In this document: positions 7,464-15,313 of the stretch, piece after piece | Layout of the letters: every line of letters starts with the position of its first letter | Position numbering within the stretch: position 1 is the first letter of the stretch | Assembly: GCA_019695115.1 (NCBI GenBank) | Contig: JAIBAP010000012.1 | Coordinates: 50,001-104,369, forward strand | Length of the DNA: 54,369 bases | Direction: 5' to 3' | DNA from: Caldilineales bacterium | GTDB lineage: Bacteria > Chloroflexota > Anaerolineae > J102 | The notes under the pieces: generated by a model | The model's input: the letters and a program-made list of their open reading frames with translations, nothing else | Told to the model about the DNA's origin: nothing | Database searches by the model: none | Made by a program: the position numbers and the translations under genes

Positions 7464-8266
7464 AAACCCGCATCTTGTTCCTTCTCCTCCCCCTCGCCGC
7501 TTTGGTGGGGGCGTGTGGCGGCGCGTCCATCAGACTAACGACCGCGCCGGCGACGCTGGTCGTGGCGATGGCAGCCGAGCCAACGACGCCGCCAAAGGCC
7601 GACCCGACTGCCACCGTCGCCCCACTCCCCAGCCCGGAAGCCACGCCAGCCGAGACGCCGACCGCCGCCCCGGCGCCCACCGCTGAACCTGAACCAACTG
7701 CGCTGCCGGCGCCAACCGATTGGGCCGAGTTCGAAAGCCGGACAGCCGACGGGTTCTATGTGCGCGGGAACCCCGACGCGCCCATCCTCATCCTCGACTA
7801 TTCCGACTTCCTCTGAGGGGCCTGCCGCGCGCACGTGTTGCGCACCGAACCAGCTCTTATCGAAGCCTATGTCCGCACCGGCCAGGCCAGATTGCAGTTC
7901 TGGCATATCCTCGACCACGCCAACGCCTCGGTGCAGGCGTCGATGGCGGCCGAATGCGCCGGAGAGCAGGGCGCTTTCTGGCGGATGCACGATGCGCTGT
8001 TCGAGAATCAGGAACAGTTGTGGGGAGCGGACCCGGAAACGCATGTCGGTCTGGCCGCCAACCTCGGCCTCGATGCCGAAGCCTTCCGGCAGTGCATGGC
8101 CGGCGGGGTGAAGGAGAAGGTCATCGCCATTGACCGGCAGGCTAAGGCAGCCGGGGTGCGCATCCGCCCCACTTTTGACATCAGCACGGCCGGCGGCGCC
8201 AGCCAACGGCTGCAAGGATCTCCGCCCATCGACCAGTGGCAGACCTTGCTCGACGCCTTGCAGTAG
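7460..8266 (+). CDS. DsbA-like thioredoxin-fold lipoprotein, candidate selenoprotein (TGA at residue 119)
   Basis: Read through the TGA at 7814-7816, the frame gives 268 residues. It has a lipoprotein signal with lipobox LVGAC (Cys19), a Thr/Pro/Ala linker to about residue 85, then a DsbA/thioredoxin-fold domain. The active site reads LDYSDFL-(TGA)-GACRAHV, where the family has CxxC, so TGA stands exactly for the first catalytic Cys and Cys122 is the second. The domain continues normally: AAECAGEQGAFWRMHDALFE, then the cis-Pro loop VRIRPTFDI and a final helix. A SECIS-like hairpin follows the TGA. It would act outside the membrane as a disulfide oxidoreductase with Sec-x-x-Cys. The alternative is a nonsense mutation of a Cys codon. 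Confidence 0.75.
7817..7850 (+). promoter_or_regulatory. Candidate bacterial SECIS element after TGA 7814-7816
   Basis: The mRNA after the TGA can form a hairpin GCGCA (7829-7833), loop CGTGT (7834-7838), TGCGC (7839-7843). The loop starts 18 nt after the TGA and has G in its second position, similar to the distance and loop-G rule of E. coli fdhF. A C/A mismatch and weaker outer pairs lie below the stem. Folded by eye only. Confidence 0.45.
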
Positions 8267-8275
8267 GTGATGACC

Positions 8276-8860
8276 ATGCTTCAGCGTATCTGTGTCTTTT
8301 GCGGCTCGAATCCGGGTCATAACGGCGCTTATCAACAGACGGCGACCGAGTTGGGCCGGCTGCTGGCGGCGGAGGGCATCGGCCTGGTCTACGGCGGCGG
8401 GCGGGTGGGGATCATGGGCACGCTGGCCGATGCCGCCCTGGCTGGGGGAGGCCAGGTGATCGGCATCCTGCCGGCGGCCATGAACCGGCCCGGCATCCCT
8501 CACCCCGGCCTGACCGAGCTGCACATCGTCGATTCGATGCACAACCGCAAGGCGACGATGATCGCGCTTGCGGATGCTTTCATCGCCTTGCCCGGTGGCA
8601 TGGGCACGCTGGATGAGCTGTTCGAGGCCCTGACTCTGAGCCAGCTCGGTTATCAGCCCAAACCGATCGGCATCCTCAATGTCGCCGGGTATTACGACCC
8701 ATTGCTGGCGATGATCGAACACGCCATCGAGCATGGCTTTGTGCGGCCGCAGCACCGGGGCATCTTTGCCGTGGCCGAAGACCCCGCCATCCTCCTGAGC
8801 CAGCTGCGCCGCTTTCTGCACCCGGCCGGGTCGAAGTGGACGACGCTGGATCCCGACTGA
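8276..8860 (+). CDS. LOG-family protein (TIGR00730-type)
   Basis: About 195 residues, the usual size for LOG proteins, which are Rossmann-type phosphoribohydrolases acting on nucleoside 5'-monophosphates (cytokinin-riboside monophosphate in characterised members). Motifs: RICVFCGSNPG at the N-terminus, YGGGRVGIMG, and the family signature ALPGGMGTLDELFEALT. Three in-frame starts cluster here (GTG 8267, ATG 8270, ATG 8276). I prefer 8276 because AGGTG lies 7 nt before it. Separated by only a few bases from the upstream selenoprotein gene and by one base from the downstream TauE gene, so a four-gene operon starting with the glycosyltransferase is likely. Confidence 0.88.
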   Translation: MLQRICVFCGSNPGHNGAYQQTATELGRLLAAEGIGLVYGGGRVGIMGTLADAALAGGGQVIGILPAAMNRPGIPHPGLTELHIVDSMHNRKATMIALADAFIALPGGMGTLDELFEALTLSQLGYQPKPIGILNVAGYYDPLLAMIEHAIEHGFVRPQHRGIFAVAEDPAILLSQLRRFLHPAGSKWTTLDPD

Positions 8861-8861
8861 G

Positions 8862-9611
8862 ATGAATCCGCTGCTCATCCTGGCCGCCATTGCCGCCGGT
8901 TTTGCCGCCGGGTTCATCAACACCCTGGCCGGGAATGGTTCGTCGATCACGCTGCCGTTGCTGATTTTTATGGGGCTGCCGCCCACGGTGGCCAACGGCG
9001 CCAATCGCATCGGCGTCATCGCCCAGACGATGATGAGCACCTTCACCTATCACCGGCAGGGGGTGCTGCCCTGGCGCGATGGGCTGCGGCTGGTGGCGCC
9101 GGCGGCGCTGGGCGGGCTGGTGGGGGCGATGATCGCCGTCGATCTGGACGAGGAGAAGATGCGGCTGGCGATTGGCGGCATGCTGGTGCTCAGTTTCTTC
9201 CTCATCCTGCTGCGCCCCGAACGCTGGCTGCATGGTCGGGCCGAGGGCGCCCGGCCGATCCGCTGGTTCGATCTCCTGATCTTTTTCGCCATCGGCGTCT
9301 ACGGCGGTTTCATCCAGGCGGGGGTGGGGATTTTCCTGCTGATGGGGCTGGTGTTGGGGCTGGGTCACAATCTGATGAAAGGGAATGCGATCAAGTCCTT
9401 CCTGGTGCTGGCGCTGAATCTGGTGGCGTTTGCGGTCTTCATCCGCCACGGCCAGGTGGATTGGCTGATGGGCGGCATCCTGGCGGTGGGGCAGGTCGCG
9501 GGGGCCTGGGCCGCGGCCCGGATGGCGGTACAGCCTGCGGCCCAGCGGTGGGTGTACCGACTGTTGCTGGTGGTGGTGGTCGTGTCGGCGGTGCAGATCT
9601 TCTTGGGCTGA
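8862..9611 (+). CDS. TauE/SafE-family sulfite exporter-like permease
   Basis: 249-residue integral membrane protein with about eight hydrophobic segments and the TauE/SafE pattern: AGFAAGFINTLAGNGSSIT at the N-terminus and the repeat-related FIQAGVGIFLL around residue 150. The family exports or imports sulfur-containing anions and small organic acids; the substrate here is unknown. The start ATG at 8862 follows the LOG stop codon by one base. No sulfur-metabolism genes lie next to it, so the role stays open. Confidence 0.87.
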   Translation: MNPLLILAAIAAGFAAGFINTLAGNGSSITLPLLIFMGLPPTVANGANRIGVIAQTMMSTFTYHRQGVLPWRDGLRLVAPAALGGLVGAMIAVDLDEEKMRLAIGGMLVLSFFLILLRPERWLHGRAEGARPIRWFDLLIFFAIGVYGGFIQAGVGIFLLMGLVLGLGHNLMKGNAIKSFLVLALNLVAFAVFIRHGQVDWLMGGILAVGQVAGAWAAARMAVQPAAQRWVYRLLLVVVVVSAVQIFLG

Positions 9612-9657
9612 TGGCCTGGAGCGCGACGGCGAGGCGAAGACGGCCTGTGGGATGGGT

Positions 9658-9686
9658 TTGGGACTGGCGGTAGGTGGTGTTAAAAT
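9658..9686 (+). promoter_or_regulatory. Sigma-70-type promoter for coxG
   Basis: TTGGGA (9658-9663), a 17-bp spacer and TAAAAT (9681-9686), followed by a leader of about 80 nt that ends with AGGAG 8 nt before the coxG ATG. Confidence 0.5.
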
Positions 9687-9772
9687 CCAAACGATAAACG
9701 GAAGTGCAGCTACCAAGACGCACACAACATTTGCGTCTATCATCGATTTACTTCAAAACAGGAGAAAATGCC

Positions 9773-10426
9773 ATGGAACTGGCTGGCAATTACACATTTT
9801 CGGCCCCGCGCCAGGTGGTTTGGGACTCGATCATGAATCCCGAAGTGCTGCAAAACATCCTTCCCGGCTGCGAGAGCCTGGAACGGGTCAGCGACACCGA
9901 GTACAACGGCGTCCTGAATTTGAGGGTGGGGCCTGTGCAGGGCAAGTTCGCCGGCAAGGTGTACCTTTCGGATCTGAATCAGCCTGAGAGTTTCCACCTC
10001 GACATCGACGGCCAGGGCGCAGCGGGTTTCGTGCGCGGGGGCGGCGACGCCCGGCTGGAGGCGATGGATGGCCAGACGGTGCTGACGTATGAAGGCAAGG
10101 CCGACGTGGGTGGGCGCATCGCCAGTGTGGGCCAACGCCTGCTCGACACCTCGGCCCGGTCGATCACCCGCCAGAGTCTGGAAAGCCTCGACCGGCTCAC
10201 CCAGGCGCAGGTGCAGCCGCCGGCGGCCGCCGAAGAGGGCGCGCCTGCCCCCACCCCGGCGCCCGTCTTCACCCCGCCCAGCGAGGCGCAGATGGCGGCG
10301 GGCGTGGCCAAGGATGTGTTCGAGGAGTATGTGCCAGCCGAATATCGCCCCTTCGTGATCGCCGCTGCGGCAGTGGGCGGGCTGCTGTTCGTGGTCTGGC
10401 TGCTGCGCAAGGTCTTTGGGCGCTAG
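9773..10426 (+). CDS. coxG: CoxG-like SRPBCC protein with C-terminal membrane anchor
   Basis: 217 residues. The first about 145 form an SRPBCC (START-like) domain of the CoxG type: MELAGNYTFSAPRQVVWDS, NPEVLQNILPGCESLE and VGPVQGKFAGKV are typical. A Pro/Ala-rich linker and a final hydrophobic helix (FVIAAAAVGGLLFVVWLLRK) anchor it to the membrane. CoxG proteins accompany molybdenum hydroxylases of the CO dehydrogenase type and recruit the enzyme to the membrane, but no cox structural genes are in this window. The start at 9773 is supported by AGGAG at 9760-9764. An overlapping ATG at 9768 is in another frame. Confidence 0.85.
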   Translation: MELAGNYTFSAPRQVVWDSIMNPEVLQNILPGCESLERVSDTEYNGVLNLRVGPVQGKFAGKVYLSDLNQPESFHLDIDGQGAAGFVRGGGDARLEAMDGQTVLTYEGKADVGGRIASVGQRLLDTSARSITRQSLESLDRLTQAQVQPPAAAEEGAPAPTPAPVFTPPSEAQMAAGVAKDVFEEYVPAEYRPFVIAAAAVGGLLFVVWLLRKVFGR

Positions 10427-10434
10427 GTGCTGTC

Positions 10435-10830
10435 ATGCATACGCCGGTTGGCCATCCGATTCTCGACAGGTTGCGCCCGCAAGCACGACAGGCGTTGGTC
10501 GCTTACCTCACCCGTATAGCACAAGCCTACCCCAATGATGTTACTTCGGTAACGCTCTATGGGTCGCAGGCACGCGGAGAGTCGCATGGCGAATCAGATA
10601 TCGATTTGCTCGTGCTCATTCGGCGCGACAGCATGGGCTTACGCCAGACGCTATCGGATTTGGCCTGGACCGTTCAGTTCGAGTACGGAGTTGTCATCTC
10701 GGATATCATCCGCAATCTAGACCAGTGGGAACAAATGCGCCGCGAGCGATTCCCCTTCTACCAGAATATCGAGCGCGAGGGCCTGGTTCTATGGAAGAGT
10801 ACGCCCGAGCTTATGCCCGCTTACGCCTAG
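10435..10830 (+). CDS. MNT-type nucleotidyltransferase (antitoxin of HEPN/MNT module)
   Basis: 131 residues of minimal nucleotidyltransferase fold. The signature GSQARGES...ESDIDLLV is intact (Gly43-Ser44, Asp55, Asp57), so it should be catalytically competent. In characterised HEPN/MNT pairs this protein inactivates the HEPN partner by AMPylating it. It overlaps the HEPN gene by 40 nt, which ties the two translationally. Base composition is visibly less GC-rich than the neighbours, compatible with acquisition by transfer. Confidence 0.85.
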   Translation: MHTPVGHPILDRLRPQARQALVAYLTRIAQAYPNDVTSVTLYGSQARGESHGESDIDLLVLIRRDSMGLRQTLSDLAWTVQFEYGVVISDIIRNLDQWEQMRRERFPFYQNIEREGLVLWKSTPELMPAYA

Positions 10831-11192
10831 AGCGTGCAAGAGAGGAACTACAGACAGCAGAGGAGAACATCGCCAATGGGCACTTCCGTGCTGCTGTAAG
10901 TCGTTCCTATTATGCGATATTCTATATGGCATCGGCCGCCTTGTTCAGTCAGTCGGTGCAGCGTAGCAAGCATTCTGGGGTCGAATCGGCGTTTGCAGAA
11001 CACCTCGTCAAGTCAGGTCAAATCGAGTCCGTTTACAGCCGCAGCTATCAGCGTGTGCGTCGCTTGCGAGAAGAAGCAGACTATGCCGAGCGCGTCGAGA
11101 TTGATGAATCGACTGCTCGCCAAACACTGGCCGAGGCTGAGCGATTCGTCACACGCGTTGAGAAGTTCCTGAACGAAGTCGAGATCCTGTAA
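10791..11192 (+). CDS. HEPN-domain protein (toxin-like partner)
   Basis: 133 residues, all-helical HEPN domain: RAREELQTAEENIANGHF, then SRSYYAIFYMASAALF and a basic C-terminal helical region. HEPN toxins are RNases with an R-x4-6-H active site. Here the expected position reads Arg38-SYYAIF-Tyr45, with Tyr in place of the His. Either the RNase activity is lost or the true catalytic residues are different. The start at 10791 gives the usual N-terminus; a longer upstream frame overlaps more of the MNT gene and is unlikely. Confidence 0.8.
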   Translation: MEEYARAYARLRLERAREELQTAEENIANGHFRAAVSRSYYAIFYMASAALFSQSVQRSKHSGVESAFAEHLVKSGQIESVYSRSYQRVRRLREEADYAERVEIDESTARQTLAEAERFVTRVEKFLNEVEIL

Positions 11193-11338
11193 TCCCACCT
11201 GGCATCCCTGATGCCGAACATCGCAGCACCGGTCCCACCAGGGACCGTTCAGCCAGATCTGCAGCATCAACTCGTGTGCTAAACGGAGTCGGAGCGATAG
11301 ACCTCGATAGCGTCAGCCAACGTGTGGATTACTTCACT

Positions 11339-11932
11339 ATGCCCAACCGCCTCATCATCGCCCTCTCCGGCGCCTCTGGCCAGATCTACGGCATCCGTCT
11401 GCTGGAAATCCTGAAGCAGACGGCTGAGATCGAGACGCACGTCGTCATTTCGCCCTCGGCGGCGATGACGATCGCTCAAGAGACAAGCTACACCCCTAAA
11501 CAGGTCGAAGCCCTGGCCGATGTGCTCTATCGGCCGGGCGACATCGGCGCCGCCATCGCCTCCGGCAGCTTCGAGACGATGGGGATGATCGTGGCGCCCT
11601 GCTCGATCAAATCGCTCAGCAGCATCGCCCACAGCTACGACGCCGACCTGCTCACCCGCGCCGCCGATGTGCAATTGAAGGAGGGCCGGCCGGTGGTGCT
11701 GGTGGTGCGAGAGACGCCGTTGCACCTGGGCCATCTGCGGCTGATGACCCAGGCGGCCGAGATCGGCTGCGTCATTTTCCCGCCCGTCCCGGCCTTCTAC
11801 GCCCTGCCGCAGACGCTCGACGACATGATCGATGCCACCTGTGGCCGCATCCTGGCCCGCATCGGCATCGCCAACGAGTTCTTCAAGGAATGGGTGGGGA
11901 TGAGGGGGAGGAGGGTGGAGGGTGGGGATTAG
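11339..11932 (+). CDS. ubiX: Flavin prenyltransferase UbiX
   Basis: 197 residues. UbiX joins dimethylallyl phosphate to FMN, making the prenylated flavin used by UbiD-type decarboxylases. The N-terminus LIIALSGASGQIYGIRLLE is the phosphate/flavin-binding loop. MIVAPCSIKSLSSIAHSY and the RETPLHLGHLRLM segment hold the conserved Ser/Glu and prenyl-site residues. No ubiD partner is in view. The start at 11339 matches the family N-terminus. The TAG stop is part of a short GGAGATTGG repeat. Confidence 0.93.
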   Translation: MPNRLIIALSGASGQIYGIRLLEILKQTAEIETHVVISPSAAMTIAQETSYTPKQVEALADVLYRPGDIGAAIASGSFETMGMIVAPCSIKSLSSIAHSYDADLLTRAADVQLKEGRPVVLVVRETPLHLGHLRLMTQAAEIGCVIFPPVPAFYALPQTLDDMIDATCGRILARIGIANEFFKEWVGMRGRRVEGGD

Positions 11933-11965
11933 AGATTGGAGAGTGGAGATTGGCAGTTTGCAGGC
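11925..11965. repeat. Short GGAGATTGG-type heptad repeat
   Basis: GGGATTAGAGATTGGAGAGT and on to GGAGATTGGCAG: period-7 units of the same family as the CCAATCT blocks at 15270-15312 and 29345-29458. It supplies the ubiX stop codon. Confidence 0.6.
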
Positions 11966-12032
11966 TGGTTGACGCCTGTGTTATGATTTCGTCAGCAGAG
12001 TATCATATTTTCTTGACGATATGGGATGATCC

Positions 12033-13451
12033 ATGAGATTCATCAACCGCACCCGTGAACTGGCCGATCTGGAAGACTTGTGGCGGCGGCCCGGCGCCCA
12101 GATGGTGGTGGTGTATGGCCGCAGGCGCACCGGCAAAACCACTTTACTGACCCGATTTCTACAAGAAAAGCCCCATCTGTTCTGGGTGGCTGACCGTTTT
12201 CCGGCGGCGACGCTTCTGGGTGATTTCTCGCGGGCCATTTTCGGCTTCGAACACCCCGATCTGCAGCCCGAAACCGGCTTCACGTATCCCAGCTGGGAAA
12301 TGGCCTTGCGCGCTCTGGCCGTGCTGGGGCGCGAACGACGCCTGGGGGTGGTGATGGATGAGCTTCCCTATGCCGTCGAGTCCGAGCCGGGCCTGCCATC
12401 GCTCTTGCAGCGAATTTGGGATCACGAACTGAAGGAGACCCAGGTCTTTCTGGCCCTTTGCGGCAGTCAGATCGGCATGATGGAGCGCGAACTGATGAGC
12501 TATCGCGCACCGCTGTATGGTCGCCGCACCGGGCAGGTGTTGTTGCGGCCGATGGATTTCGCCGCGTTGCGCGAGTATTTTCCACTGTGGAGCACGGCGC
12601 AACAGGTGACGGCCTACGCCATCCTCGGCGGGGTGCCATCCTATTGGGAACAGTTCGACCCCGGTCACAGCCTGGAAGCGAACATCCGCGAGCGGATCCT
12701 GCGTCCAAGCAACCTTCTTTACCTGGAGCCGGCCTTTCTGGTGAACGAAGAACTGCGCGAGCCGCGCAACTACCTGGGCATCCTGCGCGCCATCGGTCAA
12801 GGCCAACGCCAGATGGTCGATATTGCTGCTGCTTCGGGCGTTCCTCGCACCAATCTCTCGCGTTATCTCGAGACCCTGCGCGAGCTGCGGCTAATCGAAC
12901 GCCGCCTCCCCGTCACCGAACGCAATCCTGAAACAAGCCGCCGCGGGCTGTATCGGTTGAGCGACAACTATCTGGCTTTCTATTTTCGCTTCGTCGCTCC
13001 CTTCCGCGAGGATCTGGAGCAGGGCTATGCCGAACGCGCCTGGCAGACCATCGACCAACAACTACCGGCTTTTGTCGGCGCCACCGCTTTCGAGGAGATC
13101 TGCCGCGAATGGGTGTGGCGGCAGGGCATGGCCGGACGCCTGCCCTTCAGTCCCGAGCAGGTGGGAAGCTATTGGGATCGCAGCACACAGGTGGATGTAG
13201 TGGCCCTCGACCGTCGCGAACGCGTGGTCCTGTTGGGCGAGGCGCGCTGGACGTCGCGTCCCCTGACCGTGCAGACGCTGGACGAATTACGGGGCAAGGC
13301 CGCCGCCGTGCTCCCTGAACCCGGCTGGCGCTACCTCTACGCCCTTTTTTCTCGTAGCGGCTTCAGCGAGGCGCTGCAACAAGAGGCAGAACGCGCCGGC
13401 GTCCTGCTCGTCAGCCTGGAGACGCTGGTCGGCGACAGCGCCGGCGCTTGA
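12033..13451 (+). CDS. AAA ATPase of the archaeal-ATPase/DUF234 family
   Basis: 472 residues. The N-terminal STAND-like ATPase has the P-loop YGRRRTGKTTLL (residues 28-39) and Walker B LGVVMDELPYA. It is followed by a winged-helix segment (SGVPRTNLSRYLETLRELRL). The C-terminal DUF234 domain has a PD-(D/E)xK-nuclease-like pattern: QVDVVALDRR then VLLGEARW. The family is common in mobile and defence-rich parts of bacterial and archaeal genomes, and its role is not settled. Transcribed alone; the downstream region is repeat. Confidence 0.88.
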   Translation: MRFINRTRELADLEDLWRRPGAQMVVVYGRRRTGKTTLLTRFLQEKPHLFWVADRFPAATLLGDFSRAIFGFEHPDLQPETGFTYPSWEMALRALAVLGRERRLGVVMDELPYAVESEPGLPSLLQRIWDHELKETQVFLALCGSQIGMMERELMSYRAPLYGRRTGQVLLRPMDFAALREYFPLWSTAQQVTAYAILGGVPSYWEQFDPGHSLEANIRERILRPSNLLYLEPAFLVNEELREPRNYLGILRAIGQGQRQMVDIAAASGVPRTNLSRYLETLRELRLIERRLPVTERNPETSRRGLYRLSDNYLAFYFRFVAPFREDLEQGYAERAWQTIDQQLPAFVGATAFEEICREWVWRQGMAGRLPFSPEQVGSYWDRSTQVDVVALDRRERVVLLGEARWTSRPLTVQTLDELRGKAAAVLPEPGWRYLYALFSRSGFSEALQQEAERAGVLLVSLETLVGDSAGA

Positions 13452-13499
13452 ATGGACGACAGATAGGCCGAGTGGGAACGATCATCAGGAGACACTATC

Positions 13500-13700
13500 C
13501 CCCACCCGCCATCCTTCATTTCACTCAGCACAGGCCAGTCACCCCCCACCTGCGACCCCCCACCTGCCGCCTGCGATCCTTCGTCTCACTCAGGACAGGC
13601 TCTGCCACCTGCCATCCTTCGTTTCACTCAGAGCCTGCCCTGAACGGAGTGAAGGGACAAGCTCTGCCACCTGCCACCTGCGACTTGCCACTTGCCCCCC
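13500..13700. repeat. Intergenic CCACCTGCCACCTGCGA heptad repeats
   Basis: Period-7 CCACCTG/CGACCCC/CGACTTG units (about 13540-13570 and 13655-13695), interrupted by longer repeats around ATCCTTCGTTTCACTCA (copies near 13512, 13577 and 13615). It is the complementary strand of the GGCAGGT family at 2953, 17140 and 31676. The TTG start of the next gene is inside the last unit. Confidence 0.8.
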
Positions 13701-14183
13701 ACCACCTTCCTCACCTCCCACAACACCCTCTCCCTGGCCACGGCCGGCCCGGACGGAACCCCACACGCGGCCGCCGTCTTCTACGCCGTGGCCGACGACC
13801 TGACCTTGTACTTCCTCTCGGAACCAAAGACGCTGCACGCCCAACATATCGGCGCCGGGGCGAGGGTGGCGGGCACGATCGAGGCAAATGACCAGGACTG
13901 GAAGAGCATCCGCGGGCTACAACTGCACGGCTGGGCCGAGCCATGTTCGGGAATCGAGGAAGAACGCGCCCGCGCCGTCTACGCCGCCCGCTTTCCCTTC
14001 GTCGCCCGCGCCAGCGATGTATCCATCGCCACTCTGGCCGGCCCGCTCTCCCGCGCCCGTTACTACAAGCTCACGCCCACATGGATACGGTTGATCGACA
14101 ACACGCTGGGGTTTGGGCATAAGGAGGAGTGGGGGGTGGAGGAGACGCAGGGAGGGGGAGACGCAGGGAGGGGGGACAGGTAG
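13692..14183 (+). CDS. Pyridoxamine 5'-phosphate oxidase-like FMN-binding protein
   Basis: 163 residues of the split-barrel flavin-binding fold: FLTSHNTLSLATAGPDGTPH then AAAVFYAVADDLTLYFLSE are the family's first strands. The later WKSIRGLQLHGWAEP and RYYKLTPTWIRLIDN segments complete the barrel. Members are flavin or heme/F420-dependent oxidoreductases; the cofactor is not determined. The only reasonable start is TTG at 13692, embedded in the repeat. The last about 18 codons (glycine-rich) and the TAG stop come from GGGAGACGCAGGGAGG and GTAGACAAG repeats, so the C-terminal tail is probably repeat invasion rather than domain. Confidence 0.8.
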   Translation: MPPTTFLTSHNTLSLATAGPDGTPHAAAVFYAVADDLTLYFLSEPKTLHAQHIGAGARVAGTIEANDQDWKSIRGLQLHGWAEPCSGIEEERARAVYAARFPFVARASDVSIATLAGPLSRARYYKLTPTWIRLIDNTLGFGHKEEWGVEETQGGGDAGRGDR

Positions 14184-14200
14184 ACAAGGAAACGAGGGGT
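14135..14200. repeat. GGGAGACGCAGGGAGG and GTAGACAAG repeats at the gene end
   Basis: Two copies of GGAGACGCAGGGAGGG followed by ACAGGTAGACAAGG. They overlap the 3' end of the PNPOx-like gene and supply its stop. Both units recur in the E2 gene linkers. Confidence 0.6.
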
Positions 14201-14258
14201 GATGGGGTAGGGGGTTGAGGGGCTTTTCGGTTGGGAGTGGCTGCGATTTTGGGTCGGA

Positions 14259-14305
14259 GCCGAATTTGTGTACTCTGCCTACATAAATTTTGCCGAATTT
14301 GTGTA
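14259..14305 (+). promoter_or_regulatory. Operator-like triple half-site upstream of the methyltransferase
   Basis: AATTTGTGTA (14263-14272), 7 bp, TACATAAATT (inverted, 9 of 10 matching), 6 bp, then AATTTGTGTA again (14296-14305). Two half-sites face each other and the third repeats the first. This AT-rich island stands out in GC-rich surroundings 14-60 bp before the start codon. The binding protein is unknown. Confidence 0.5.
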
Positions 14306-14318
14306 GTGTGTAATCGAC

Positions 14319-15116
14319 ATGCCTCCATACTCAGCCCAAACTCTGGACATGCAGACCAATAACCAATCTCCAATCTCCCCTCCCCCACCCCGCCGCAGCG
14401 ACGACAAGGGCGCCGCCCTCGGCCACCCCTCCTACGTCTGGCGGGCGGGGCAGGAGCGGCGGCTGGACCTCATCCGCCGGTGGGCGCGGGTGGAGGGGGC
14501 GGATGTGCTGGTGGATGGGGCCGGGGTGGGGATGTACAGCCGGCATCTGGCCGCAGCCGGGGCGCGGGTCGCCTCCATCGACATCGACCACGCCAGCATG
14601 GTCATTGCCAGCCAGACCGTGAACAACTGTGTGGTGGCTGCGTGCGAGGCGCTGCCCTTTGCCAGCGGCAGCTTCGACACCGTCTTCTCGCACGAGGTGC
14701 TGGAGCATGTGCGGGATGACGCCGTCACGTTGCGCGAGGCCGCCCGTGTGCTGCGCCCCGGCGGCCGCCTCGTCCTCTTCACGCCCAACCGCCTCTACCC
14801 CTTCGAGACGCACGGCCACTACTGGCGGGGCAAGTATCACTTCGGCAACACACCGCTGATCAACTGGCTGCCCGACGCCCTGCGCGACCGCCTGGCCCCG
14901 CACGTGCGCGCCTACACTCGCGCCGACCTCCGCCGCCTGCTGGCGCCCCTGCCCCTGCGCCTCCTCTGCTTCACCCAGGTCTATCCCGGCTACGACAACA
15001 TCATCTATCGCTTCCCCAGGCTGGGCCGGCTGGTGCGCGGGGCCACGTACACGCTCGAAAACACCCCCCTGCGCGCCTTCGGCATCTCCCACTTCCTGGT
15101 CGCGGAGCGATTCTGA
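14319..15116 (+). CDS. SAM-dependent methyltransferase (class I, type 11)
   Basis: About 265 residues. The Rossmann methyltransferase core is clear: LVDGAGVGMYSRHLAAAGAR (motif I region), SIDIDHASMVIA (motif II), SFDTVFSHEVLEHVRDD (motif IV) and LRPGGRLVLFTPNRLYPFE (motifs V-VI). The substrate is unknown; the context of surface-glycan-type genes is only suggestive. The ATG at 14319 precedes a stretch TNNQSPISPPPPR that is translated from the CCAATCT repeat. The true start could be later in the frame, near GHPSYVWRAG. Confidence 0.82.
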   Translation: MPPYSAQTLDMQTNNQSPISPPPPRRSDDKGAALGHPSYVWRAGQERRLDLIRRWARVEGADVLVDGAGVGMYSRHLAAAGARVASIDIDHASMVIASQTVNNCVVAACEALPFASGSFDTVFSHEVLEHVRDDAVTLREAARVLRPGGRLVLFTPNRLYPFETHGHYWRGKYHFGNTPLINWLPDALRDRLAPHVRAYTRADLRRLLAPLPLRLLCFTQVYPGYDNIIYRFPRLGRLVRGATYTLENTPLRAFGISHFLVAERF

Positions 15117-15185
15117 CCACACCAAGCCACGAAGCGCACAAAGGGAACACAAAGTCTCGTCTTATTCGTCTGTAAGCCAGTGCTC

Positions 15186-15214
15186 TTGGTTCCCGCGATC
15201 CCCTGTGCTACACT
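15186..15214 (+). promoter_or_regulatory. Sigma-70-type promoter upstream of the VanW gene
   Basis: TTGGTT (15186-15191), 17 bp, and extended -10 TGCTACACT (ending 15214). The transcript would start just before the repeat block and carry it in its 5' leader. Confidence 0.55.
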
Positions 15215-15218
15215 CCGA

Positions 15219-15312
15219 CCAGTGGTCAGTGGTCAGTGGTCAGTAGTCAGTAGTTAGAATCAGTAACCAGTAACCAATCTCCAATCTCCAATCTCCAATC
15301 TCCAATCTCCTC
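15219..15312. repeat. CAGTGGT and CCAATCT heptad repeats in the VanW gene leader
   Basis: CAGTGGT x3 passes into CAGTAGT, CAGTAAC and then CCAATCT repeated five times. All have period 7. The block lies between the promoter at 15186 and the ATG at 15314, so it is transcribed as a 5' UTR. Confidence 0.85.
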
Positions 15313-15313
15313 C

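Noticed and set aside
7460-8266. Pseudogene caused by a nonsense mutation
   Set aside because: Considered seriously, but the TGA is exactly at the catalytic Cys, the rest of the frame is intact, a SECIS-like hairpin follows, and a second gene shows the same pattern. Not excluded without Sec genes.
7535-9046. 503-codon minus-strand frame
   Set aside because: Antisense to the DsbA-like and LOG genes, with no recognisable motif.
12033-13451. Transposase or integron-type mobile element
   Set aside because: It has clear archaeal-ATPase/DUF234 features and no inverted repeats or integrase motifs at its borders.
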